A stretch of DNA of 64,000 nucleotides. Origin: Ectobius pallidus. Its lineage: Eukaryota; Arthropoda; Insecta; Blattodea; Ectobiidae. The stretch is from positions 87,827,432 to 87,891,431 of the forward strand of contig CAXKWD010000009.1 of the NCBI GenBank assembly GCA_964059195.1, in the 5' to 3' direction. Under the pieces are notes generated by a model that was not told the DNA's origin, did no database searches, and saw nothing but the letters and a program-made list of their open reading frames with translations. The first letter of the stretch is position 1. Each line of letters begins with the position of its first letter. Both the position numbers and the translations under genes were made by a program. Of this stretch, positions 20,699 to 31,630 are shown piece by piece.

Positions 20699-22815
20699 AG
20701 TGTTTATTACAATAATTAACTTTTTACAAATTCCAATGCAAACAATCGCATCGGTTTACATTGTACATGAACAGATAACAATTTTTTAAACTTCATTTTA
20801 GCATCAGGAAATGCATTACTACATATAAAATACCGCTAAGAATTTATATACTATGTTTTAGCTCAAAATCGTCATTTTTAAACAAATTTGGTTGAAATTT
20901 TAAAGTGAAATAAAACCCATTAAATTGGGAAATGCAATACCGTTCTTTATGATAACAACATGCAATATCATTGTGATTAACCTATTCCTTGTGTTGTAAG
21001 AAAGGACTGGCAGTAAAATAATTCGATTAATTATAGATTTTTTTTTTCAAAAAGTTTCTTTAAATTTTCATTTCTTCCTTAAACTCAGCCCTCTTTGTTC
21101 ATGTTAAACATTTTACTACAGTACTTTGCACATTTAATAAGTTTCAATTTGGTGGAGGAATGGCGTTTCTAGTTCAGTTCTCAGTACCTCTTTTCTTTTC
21201 TAAAATTGAAAAAAAAAAAAAATAGGAAAATACATTTTCAGAAAACGAAAATATACAGAAATATTTTGTTATAAAAGTCTGAATTGGGGTACTCAGGTTG
21301 TACCTTATCCATTAAGACAGATCCGCAATTTTCGATATTTACAAGATGGGTAGAATGTATTTTATTTAGATATGTATTCCCAAGAAAAACTTGTTTTTCC
21401 TTCGAACTGAAATCGCGTTATTTTACGTTTTCAGAATTTGTAATCACCAGAACGAGACACTCAAATGAGGAAAAGGACATGGAATGGAGTGTCACCTGTG
21501 GCAATATTCAAGCAGGTATGAAACATCAGATAGTCAAAGCAAAATTAATAAATTTATTTTAAAAAGTGAGAAACTCTAGAAATATCAAAACCAATAACCT
21601 GCGAAGCCCATTGGTAACCGAAACAAATGTACAACCACCTCTCTAAATGCTACTTAGTGCTGTTAGGTAGGCAAAATTAGCACGAATTATATTATTTCTG
21701 AAACTAGACACTTTAGACTCTTCATATGTCACCAAAAACTAAAATTTGAAAATCTGGTAGTAAAATGTCATTTCAAACCCATATGCATACCTCAACACAA
21801 TAAATACATTTTAATGCCGTGATTTTGAATTCCATTCTCTTAAAAGGGGCAAAATAATTAAGAAAACTTTTATTCAATGGCAGTATGATGGTCGAGGGTT
21901 AAAATGGAGGGAAAACTACAATGGTTGTACAGTGTAATATGTTGTTTTAAGAAAAATCGGTCACTGAGAGGGAAGGTCTCTTGATAGTTGTTGTCATTAG
22001 GTCTTTCAGAAAGATTTCACTTCACATCAAAATATAAATTACAAAGAGAAAGTAAGATAACAGTGAAAAGAATGCTAGAGTCTTGAAGGTGACTACAGAC
22101 AGAAAACACAATAGATCACTGTTAACGACACTCACAATGATAGTCTTGTACAAGTTCACAACAAGTAAAATGCATCACTTTCACTGTTTTGCTAATCACA
22201 TATAATATAATGTTAGATAATGAAACAGTTACTACAAATGAAAGCAAACAAGGCGACCCACGCAATAATTAACTCCCACGTGGAATTACTGCCTGGTAGG
22301 CGTATTGCCAGGGTATTTTGTCCCAGTTGAAATGAAAAGTACTTTTCTCTGAAAAATGTTGTAAGTGGGCGTAATTATTTCATAGAATCGGGCTATAGGG
22401 TTTTAGCTTCAAAAATTGAGTTCTTCAAACAACATCTTTATTGCATAAAGTTTATGTTCGAGGGGGATACTTATAGAATTTCATTCAAATACCGAAGCCA
22501 GCTAATCTAATTCGGTGTTTTTTGCATTTTCTTCTTCAGGGTTAACACCTGAATCCTGGACTTGAATCCATATGCAATCCTCCTCAGCCATGACTATATT
22601 TAGTATCTATGTCTTCGGGGCCTTAAGGACGAGGTCCTGCATCATGCTGTCCCCACGTAAGAATACTTCTCTTTGTCTTGTCCTTGAGCATGAATTCACT
22701 TCTGTATGACAGATAAAGGTAAACAGAAGAATTTTTTTTTTTTTTAATCTTCTTGCTTGTAAAAGAACCTTCACAAGTTAAGTATCTGGGAATTATACCA
22801 AGGTATATATATTTT

Positions 22816-23121
22816 AAAGACCGCCGGCGTGGTCTTATGGTTAGCGTCGCTGGCTACAGATCCGTTGACCCGGGTATCTCATCGGATTTTTCTGAAGTAG
22901 GGAGGTCTGGGACGGGGTGCACTCAGCCTCGTGATTCAAATTGAGGAGCTACTTGATAGAGCGATAGTAGCGGCTCCAGCCATGGAAACCACAATTAATG
23001 GCCGTGTCGGCATGCTGATAACATGCCCCTCAATCCTGCTATCTGCCTATGGTAGGTGACGCAGCGGTCGGGTGGTAGGCCTAGTCCCTTAAGGAATGTA
23101 ACACCATGGAGTTTCTTTTAT
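22816..23121 (+). mobile_element. SINE family B, copy 2
   Basis: Begins near ACCGCCGGCGTGGTCTTATG. The B-box region is decayed (GACCCGGGTATC), and the body and GGAGTTTC end match copy 1. The duplication TATATATATTTT flanks it (22804-22815, 23122-23133). The 63-codon frame here is a SINE artefact. Confidence 0.9.
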
Positions 23122-23133
23122 TATATATATTTT

Positions 23134-24074
23134 TAATTAATTAATTTGTTTATTTATTATTAGCTTCAGCCTAACTGACAACAATAATTTATTATTATCA
23201 ATGTTATTATTATTATTAATATAAATATGTCGCCTCAAAACTTAATCCCTCATAGCATAATGCTTTATGTAAAATGTAAGGATTTTTATCCACTTAGTAG
23301 GATTGTCGCATGGAAAACAGTTATTGCAGTGAAATTTTCCTCATCGATTTCAAACTTAGTGCCGACAGATGATTTTGCTTGAAGAATGTCTTATTACTAG
23401 TGTATAAAGTTAGCTCTGATATGATTAGTTCCGGTAACTTGTAAATTAATAGTCGTTCGCAATATAGTCTTACAATAGCCTACACTTACGTAATAAACTT
23501 AGGAAAGTTGTTATTTTTTTGCCACATTAAGGTTCTATTAACATCTCCTTATTCTAAGTGTCATATATTTTCAATTGTTTAAATTGATTGCCTATTGGTT
23601 TATGGTGTTTCAGGAATAGGAAATTGCTCTAAAAGCGCTCTTAATCCTTTGTTAGTATTACGAAAAATAACATTCTTTTATGTAAACATATTGACTAGGG
23701 TGTTGATGAAAGAATCATGTAGCTAAGCTGGCGGCAGTAAACGAACAATATTCTGGTAACGATTCACTTTGTGTTATGGGAGTTCATAGGAGGCCAATAA
23801 ACTGCTAGTAGATCAAAGTGAAAACTTTTTAAGTGTCGAAGGTGATAAGGATTGGCTGCCAGGTTTTTAAGCGTTTTCATTGATATGAGCAAGCATGTGG
23901 CGGAGGCAATGCACTCTAGGTTCAAACACAGGAAGACATGCCATTTTAAGATCTCTTTACCCTTTGCAGGTTACTCAGTTAAAAATGATAAAATTAACAG
24001 TTAAGTCCCAACGAAGAGGGCCGACACTTTAAAAGGATATTCTCTTTAAAAAAAAATATATATATATATATATA
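23134..24074. other. Intergenic, no feature seen
   Basis: AT-rich, with short ATT/ATA runs. Nothing coding recognised. Confidence 0.45.
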
Positions 24075-24088
24075 CGAAATAAGTGTGA

Positions 24089-24130
<42 letters not shown>

Positions 24131-24144
24131 TCACACTTATTTCG
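24075..24144. repeat. 70-bp perfect palindrome
   Basis: The left arm CGAAATAAGTGTGATTATAT plus TA repeats is mirrored exactly by the right arm ending CACACTTATTTCG. The 35-bp arms have no spacer, and the middle is (AT)n. It could extrude as a cruciform or fold as a perfect hairpin. Confidence 0.92.
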
Positions 24145-24436
24145 TTAACTCATTCTGTGGAGAGATGTATGTCTTGATGAATAATTTAGTCTAGAGTAGG
24201 ATTACTCCCACAACGTCTCTGGCCTTGAAGACTAACCCAGCCAGCGAGCTTCTCGTTACGTCTCGTTACCAAGATGCGCGGATTCGCTGCGCGTAAGATC
24301 AGTGACCTACTGCTAGGCAGAGAGTAAAGATCATACTCCACGTTAGAAAATACTGTAATAGTTGAGTGGAGGGATAATGCCGCACAGACAGAGACAGACA
24401 ACACGTGGAGTGGGATAGCCAATCAGGGTGCAGCTA

Positions 24437-24789
24437 GAGTAGGATTACCTCCACAACGTCTCTGGGTTTTTACGTATATACCTTAGGAGCGAGTCTCACC
24501 GCTCGTAGAGTTCCTGGCTAGGGGAGGTAGCTGCACCCTGATTGGCTCAGCTCTCCTATCCCGCTCCACGTGTTGTCTGTCTCTCTCGCAGCGGCATCAT
24601 TCCTCCACTCAACTATTATTGTATTTTCTACGACTGACGAAATGCTGCAAGATGTTCACTCTCTGCCCAGCGGTAGCTTACTGATCTTACGCGCACCGAA
24701 TTCGCGCATCTTGGTAACGAGATGTAACGAGAAGCTCGCTGGCTGGGTTTGTCTTCAAGGCCAGAGACTTTGTGGGAATAATCCAACTC
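24437..24789 (+). mobile_element. MITE M1 copy B, inserted in copy A
   Basis: A full-length 353-bp copy with GAGTAGGATTACCTCCAC and GGAATAATCCAACTC ends, inserted at a TA that is present on both sides. The host reads GCAGC-TA-CCTCCCC when copy B is removed, proving TA duplication. The 88-codon frame across it is noncoding. Confidence 0.9.
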
Positions 24790-24842
24790 TACCTCCCCTA
24801 GCCAGGAACTCTACGAGCGGTGAGACTCGCTCCTAAGGTATA

Positions 24843-24849
24843 TAGGCTA
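24843..24849. repeat. TAGGCTA micro-insertion
   Basis: Copy A of MITE M1 reads GTATATAGGCTACGTAAAA. Copy B (complement of about 24466-24482) reads GTATATACGTAAAA, and the 4429 copy also lacks the extra bases. The difference is exactly GGCTA after a TA. Confidence 0.85.
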
Positions 24850-25545
24850 CGTAAAAACCCAGAGACTTTGTGGAGGTAATCGTACTCTAACACGCACGCC
24901 CTAAATGATGCCATTTCTTTTACATCACGATCTGGCTGAAAGTAGCGAAATTTCCGTCATATTTACATGTAGAAAAACAAATAGGAGCGATAGGAGTTGT
25001 ATGAGAAAAGAATGCTTTCATTTCAGCAATGAAATTATGTTAGCTAAAGCAAAAGAAAGGAAGCCCAAAGAAGCATACATTCCTTAGAGAAATAACAGTA
25101 TAAAGCCTTCCAACAATAAGGTGGATTTGTTCAAGTAGGAGAAATTGTGGAAATTATGGTTTTCTCCTATATGAAAAGAAAGTGTAGCCTATATTTTGTA
25201 TGTAAACAATAGAAATTAGCGACCAGCGGTCAATGCCATAACTCAATAATGTAATGTACCACGACTAATAAATAAATAAATAACCAAATAAAAATAAAAT
25301 GTTGCAGGTTGAAATCTGGTTAAGAACTGCAAGCCCAGAGCCTCTGGACAAAATTTGCATGCCCTTTCAATTTCAAGAAACATGTTAATTTACTATTAGA
25401 TGACCGTTGAGACTCTGTCCTCTATAGAAAAATTAGCGTATTATAACTCGTTAAATTCTCCATACATGAAACCTCCAGCAGAAGGCCCTATGCTCCATGC
25501 GCGGAGTTGAAACCTATCTCTTTTTATTGCTATTATCATTATTAT

Positions 25546-25553
25546 TAGGCCTA
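25546..25553. repeat. TAGGCCTA inside an ATT microsatellite
   Basis: The run reads ATTATTATTAGGCCTATTATT. Removing AGGCCT leaves a perfectly phased ATT repeat, so a 6-bp insertion at TA is the simplest reading. Confidence 0.85.
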
Positions 25554-25582
25554 TTATTATTATGTTATCACTATTATTATTA

Positions 25583-25622
<40 letters not shown>

Positions 25623-25641
25623 TGCTACTACTACTATTATT
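25554..25641. repeat. (ATT)n microsatellite
   Basis: Interrupted ATT array of about 25 units, with GTT and ACT variants at the edges. Confidence 0.95.
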
Positions 25642-28600
25642 AGTGGTGGTGTTTATAAATGTATAAAAGTCTTTCGACATCGATAGACTATTCGGGCCCA
25701 TTTCCACTCATTATAGGCCTACAGTCTATTCCGAAGTAAATGATACGTAAGTAAATTTTATTCCTGCAGTTCAGTCTGCGAGTGAGGAAAACCCCCGAAA
25801 AAAACACACAGACTGCCCACTTCGAATTCGCGAATGGCCGACTGTGAGTAAACGACTTGACTCTCTCGGTCAATTTACTCGATAACGGTAGACTAAAACA
25901 GAACGGTACTGTTCAATTTATATCAAAAGCCATTCACAGAAAACTCACTTATGTTAAATTAGCGCACAAAACAAGCATTTCAATTGACATGGAAAAAATG
26001 AAAAAAGATCAATAGGTTAGCCTCACAGTAAATTTAGACAAGACAATACCCATTTCGTATCATGATCGTTGAATACTGAATGCAGAGTAGAGAGAAAGGG
26101 ATTTCAGGACTAAGGTTAGTTCCTCCTTGAGTGTGAATTCTACCATGTACCAAGCACCCTTCTATCTCGACCTCTTGACTCTCCAATATCCTTCTCCAAA
26201 ATTTCACACACTTCAGTATCAAGAGCCTAACCGAACCGAATTACAAAATTTCGTGCTTGGTTAACAGGCGAACGTTACAGAATTTGAAAAACCTAGTTGA
26301 TATTAACAAGATATTCATCAGGGTACCGGGTACCAATTTCATAAAATGACCTCCACTTTTAGAAGAAAAATGCATTATTTTAAGAGGAATAATTTAAACA
26401 TTACTTCTAAAATACATGTTCAATATACCTATCTTTGTTGAGCAAATGGTATCTTATTTATTTTATTACATTACTTCTAAAGGGGTATTTTTCCTACTCG
26501 GATTGAAATTAAATATTACCATTATGCTACTGATTACAGTAAAATGAAAGCACCAGAGAATAACTCCAAGATCATACCATCAGTAAGTTTTTTTTAAGGT
26601 AATTAATATATGTTGAGAACACTAAACTTATGGATAATTTTTCTGAACTTTTTAATTCGTGAGTTTGTGACGAAGTCTTTACTGCTTTGTTCAGTTCCAG
26701 TGTTAAAAGAAAAATCTCTTTAATCAATACCCAATGGACTAATGAGAGAACTAGGGTGCTGATTGAGTAGCTTACAATCTAAGATAATGTTGTTGCAATC
26801 TATTTATCGTTACACGTTTAACGCTATTTTTCAGCCAACTATATTCTTCATAATAATTTTATCGATAAATGTGAAACTACTATTTTATGAATAGGCTTTA
26901 TTTATACACATTTTAACTGCGAGGTTATATCACATGTAACAATCCGTAAGATACGCCAGTAAGCCGTTTGGCTATTGATGTAGGCTATATTTGTTTTATA
27001 TTGATGATGTGTTACGATTTTTGTTAATTTTAAAATAAAAAATTTTGATTATAGGGTAATTATAGGGTGAAATAGCGGCAATAAGTCATAATAATTAAAT
27101 AATCAATCCGGCATTTGTCTTTACGACAGCGGAGACGAGTCAAATTATTGAAGGATCACCGGGTGCTAACCGAGACCTCTCAAATGCCAGTCCAAGAAAC
27201 TACCGTCTCGTTCATCTCGTTTATGAATTAAACACATGATTTCAGTCCCGTGTCATTGAAAAAATATGTATTATATTCTATAGAGGGGAATTTGTTTTGG
27301 GCGGGAATCAAACCTATTGTTTTAGCTTTTTACAGTTTCTACCAGGCTCTTGTATGCCGTTTCCTTCAATTCCAAATCTTCCTTTATACCGATATCCCGA
27401 AAACCCGGGATCGATTCCCTCCCAGGACCAATTTTCCTCCAAAGAATATAATAATTTTATGATTTTTTGTGCACGTTATACTCTACAAACATGACTGCAT
27501 TAGAACCAAGGATAATTTGTTAAACAAAATCATTTATTATACAAGCCATTTAATAATATTTTCCCCTAGTAAAATTAAGGATAGAGGAGCCAATATACTA
27601 CAAGATCTTGATAAATCCGACAAAGGGAATTGCTTCGGCAGATAGTTTGATCACTGATGACTTGCTAAAACACTGAAGAGAGTAAGAAATGACAAAACGT
27701 TCTTTTAAATATATTAAATAGGAAAATAATGGTTAACATACCTTTAAAATGTACCACTTAAATTTCAATATATATTTAAAATAATGTTTATTAAACTACA
27801 AATACTTCTGTGATAATTTTTGTTCATTTGTAGGCCTATATTAAAATTTAACCCGAGATACGTAATTGAAGGAACAAAATATTCCCCTTTCAGAACTAAA
27901 TTTGTTTATTGATTATAAGACAGTCATCAAGTGGATTCATTAGTGGGCTCTAAGTTTGAAATCAATGAAGAAAATTTAATTGGCGCAGCTGATTTCCACG
28001 AAAGACAACCGTAACATAGGAATAAAAATCTTCTAATTTTAACATAAATAATTGCATTTTTAATCTTATATTTCTGCTTTAATACAATTTATGAAGCGAC
28101 GCGTTTATACGCCAGTAGCCGTGAAAAGGTTAAAAATAGTTTGGTTTATGAAGGGAATTTTAAATTTTTACATAGCAATTAGCTGCCAAGTTTGAATAAT
28201 TAATGTTTAAATCTAATGCATGTTACAAATCTGAATATATATAATATAGTATAATATAGTAGTATATACATAATAAATAAAACCTTGGGTTAATAGTTCA
28301 TTACTTAAGATTTTATATGGACCAGGTGCATTAAGGAAAACAAGATTGATTTTTTTTCAGTGTTTTTAGCTATACCTACCTCCAAAAAGTGTTCTTTGAC
28401 ATTGTAGAGTTTATTTACCACCTTATACCCTCAATAAACTACGCAGGAGTTTATCATAAGCCCACGACACTAGTAGGCCTTTATTAATGCACAGGTTATG
28501 TTTGCTGAATATGTCAGTAATAGGGTATATAACATATATTTTCATTTCATTAAATTTAACTTTGATATTGCTAAAACTTGATATTGATTTTGACCATGTC

Positions 28601-28649
28601 CCTCTCTCACCCTCCGTTTTATTTTTATTCTTGAATTCAGAAAATTTAT

Positions 28650-28735
28650 ATTATCGAAGAGCAATATCGATATACGATATTATCAGAACTGAAATATCGC
28701 TGTCAAAATATCGAAAAGAAAATATCGATACCCCA
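28650..28735. promoter_or_regulatory. Cluster of TATCG / TATCGATA motifs
   Basis: Within about 85 bp there are five TATCG words and two complete TATCGATA octamers (near 28667 and 28723). In Drosophila, TATCGATA is the DREF site and clustered CGATA words bind BEAF-32. Whether this cluster works in this species is unknown; AT-rich composition alone does not favour the CG in each word. Confidence 0.35.
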
Positions 28736-31008
28736 TACAAAATGTGATATAAACTACCGGTACATTAAATGGCATAAAGTAACACATTAAATGGTAGGCA
28801 AATCAAACGATACAATTACAATTAAATTACATTAAATAATGTAGCCTTGAACATGATGCATCCTTTGTTAATTATAGCTATTCTAATAACTATCATGCTA
28901 TTGAAAAACTTGTGAGTAAATATTGCGTGCTATTGAATAATATATAAACATAACTAACAGAGAACATGAAAAAGGATACACTATTAAGTACTATGCATAT
29001 GTAGGCGTGGAGACGTCGCTCGGTCCTATATGTGTAAATCGGCCTGAGTACAAATTATGAAGTAACTGTGAGTATTTGTTTTTTATTATCGTTATGATAC
29101 ATTATTATTATTAAATCTCCAAGTACAAGAGCCCTATTTTACCTATGTATGCTAGGGCTATAGTTTCAGAATAAGTATGTTATAATTATGACATGCAGAA
29201 AATTTTAAAATGTGGCAGTAAATAATAAACAAAAGTGAACATAAACACAAAACATTACAAAGTTACTTCATAGAAATAGTTGTGAGAATTGATCACAGTG
29301 TTTTAAAAACTTTGTTAACAAATGTTTTAAATTCTGTGAGACAGCATTGGTTTTTTAAGAAGTCAATCATTGGATAACCCAAAACCTTATTACACTTAGT
29401 TAAATGCTTTTTTAGCATGTGGCGCTTGTAACCATGAAATGGGCAGTCTAAAACAAGATGTTATGCTACATTATCATTTAGTGTAGTTTTATTCACTTCT
29501 TCGTAAGATTTAAGTAGAACAATAAATTTCTGTGCATTGTTGCATTCCGGGAAAGAGCAGTTACTCAGTTGGTCCCAGCTTCGACTCCCCAAAACCTGAT
29601 CACCTTATTTCTTATCTAACACGTTATGAAAAATAGCCTATTTTGGAAGAAAAAAAAACTTTCTTTATTATAGAAATCAATTATACAGCCATTTCATAAA
29701 ATATGGTAATTTTTCCCTCAAAGAGAGAAGTTATAAAACTATTGTAATTGGGTGGTCAAATATAAGTTTAAAACCTCAAATTTACTGGTTATTAAGGAAT
29801 TAAGTGTATTTGAAGTTGTTTCAGGTGTAAAATCTGTCAATTTCTTCATTTATTGCGTTGCGTGACTTTTTTTTTTGCCATTTTTAGCATGATTTTAACA
29901 CTCTTTAATACCAGGTAGTCAAGAGTAATCAGCTATGTCCATTTTGATGTGACAAAATTTACATTTTAAGGTACAATTTGGTATAAGATTAACTTCAAAA
30001 AGTATGTGTGGTTAACTACTATATGTAAAATAACAAACAGTGACTTTTTGCCCTACCCGTAATGCTGATAGTTTTATTAAATTATTATTAATGAGTTAAA
30101 TAAATGCTCTGACAATCTGGAAACAGTTTATAATTTGTATTTAATCCCCCATATCTTCATTAATAACAACATTAAGACCCTAACAGTAATAGCAGAACAG
30201 CAAATGAACTGTTTTTGTGTATCATTAAATCGTTGTCCAAATTATGTCCCACCCGTAATAGATTTTGAAAAACAAATTTAAAATATCTAAAATAAACTTT
30301 AAATAATGCTTTGCATGTAGTGTGGAGGAGAAGGCATAGTAAATTTCACAGAATGGGCAGAAGAGTTCTAGTTTATTATTTACGGATATGTAATGAACAA
30401 AAATGCTTTTCATAATATGCTAAAATGTCCCACCCAAAATTATGAAATGGCCGTATATTATTTTGTTTTGGAAGTAAAATCAAATCGATCTTCAGATTTT
30501 ACCAACAAAGACACTGCATAAGACGACGGAAAAATAATGGCTTATAAACCATGATATCTTCTAGTAGAGTCTTCATCCCTCCACGTTGTTAGCTGTCTAG
30601 TATATGAAATCAAACCATCATTCTTGTACCCCTTGGCAACCTCTCCCTCCGTTACAACCTCTTCCCTTGTCGTCACAGCCATTACTTCTACTGCCTCTAA
30701 CGTCATCAGCTACTCCTCCGGTATCATTTATAATGTATCTCAATATAAGATATACTCAATCTCACAGCCTGTCTCTTCATTTGAATGATGATGCTTTAGA
30801 TATAGTAGTAACTTCATTTCAAATAAGAAAGCGAAAAAATCCCCCTTAATAAATTAAGTCAACCAATATACAGACGAATCTCTTGCAATATACCGGGTGC
30901 ATCACTTTAATATCCTTGGGTTGCCTAATGGGGTGTGTGTATGAGCATTGCACTTCTACCAGTAACGGTTTGTGAAGTTCACTTTTATTTTTCAGGAGAC
31001 CAACATAC
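28736..31008. other. Intergenic, no gene recognised
   Basis: A short phrase like GTCCCACCCGTAAT appears three times in varied form (30051, 30243, 30426). A 23-bp word TGATGTGACAAAATTTACAT.. at 29945 also occurs at 18820. Frames at 30225 and 30604 are not convincing. Confidence 0.4.
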
Positions 31009-31016
31009 ATTATCAT

Positions 31017-31622
31017 CAGGGCCCGGATTTTGATGACATGCCATCTTTTAACTGGTGCATCAAGGACGTTGGCCACTAGTGCAGACATTCTGATCATGAC
31101 TCCTAGATTATAAAAAGAAAATTTTATGGTAATTTTCCCCATTTTTTTTTTATTTTTAGGTCTAATTTTGGAATTTAATGTTATTATTTGGCCATTTTTT
31201 TTTAGAAATATTACGGTATTTTTTCCACATGTCATATTTTTCGGCATTTTAAAAAATATTAAATCATTATTTCCCTATTTTGTGTTGTTTCTGTCATTGT
31301 ATAGAGTTTTTGTGCATTTACTTGCATTGAATATTTGTCGGAACTCTAAATAAGTATAAATAAACAAATTTTGTTATAGTTATAATTTGGATACAGAAAG
31401 AATGTGTTTGCTGTTTGCATTTAACCGAGTATAAGTAATTACAACCCTATAATTTAACAACAAAATAAATCTAAATAGACACTATTCTGATGAATAAACT
31501 AGCATTTTCATACGAATTTCTGGGTCTTTTTTTTTTTAGTTCTTGGATTCTTTAATTTTTTTTTGCAGTCATTTTATAACTCATATTAAAATTACTTTTC
31601 GCTCATCAAAATCCGGACCCTG
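31017..31622. mobile_element. hAT-type MITE 1
   Basis: TIRs CAGGGCCCGGATTTTGATG and its complement (one mismatch, TCCGG for CCCGG), with the 8-bp duplication ATTATCAT on both sides (31009-31016, 31623-31630). CAGGG ends with 8-bp duplications are the hAT signature. The interior is very AT-rich with CATTTT/ATTTTTAGG words and no transposase. Related copies are 47420-47957 and perhaps 39679-40344. Confidence 0.9.
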
Positions 31623-31630
31623 ATTATCAT

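Larger units (their letters stand above)
20100..22803. other. Intergenic with microsatellites
   Basis: No gene recognised. It holds the ATT run at 20584 and the ATATC run at 20677, a poly(A) near 21208-21222, and AT-rich sequence. The 92-codon frame at 21284 has no recognisable domain. An acceptor-like ATTTTCTTCTTCAG before 22541 and a donor-like GTAAGA near 22659 bound a stretch closed in all forward frames, so it is not a coding exon. Confidence 0.45.
24194..24887 (-). mobile_element. MITE M1 copy A, split by copy B
   Basis: Minus orientation relative to the 4429 copy. It starts GAGTAGGATTACTCCCAC and ends GGTAATCGTACTC, with TA outside (24192-24193, 24888-24889). Its body stops at TA (24435-24436) and resumes after TA (24790-24791) at CCTCCCCTAGCC, which is contiguous in the 4429 copy. 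It carries a TAGGCTA at 24843-24849 where the other two copies have only TA. Confidence 0.9.
24890..28649. other. Intergenic, largely featureless
   Basis: Holds the ATT microsatellite region at 25.5-25.65 kb and a possible SINE A B-box remnant (CCCGGGATCGATTCC near 27405). The frames at 24905, 25441, 25688, 26034, 27250 and 27297 show no recognisable domains; the one at 25441 translates the microsatellite into poly-Asn. Confidence 0.45.

Noticed and set aside
22541..22659. Possible exon between acceptor-like and donor-like sites
   Set aside because: All three forward frames contain stops and the minus-strand frame is only about 27 codons.
25441..25707. Poly-Asn protein frame
   Set aside because: It translates the ATT microsatellite.
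30604..30849. Pro/Leu-rich 81-codon frame
   Set aside because: Low-complexity CT-rich DNA, no domain, no conserved context.
30846..31247. 133-codon minus-strand frame
   Set aside because: It runs across the boundary of a hAT-type MITE with a clear duplication, so it is not a gene.
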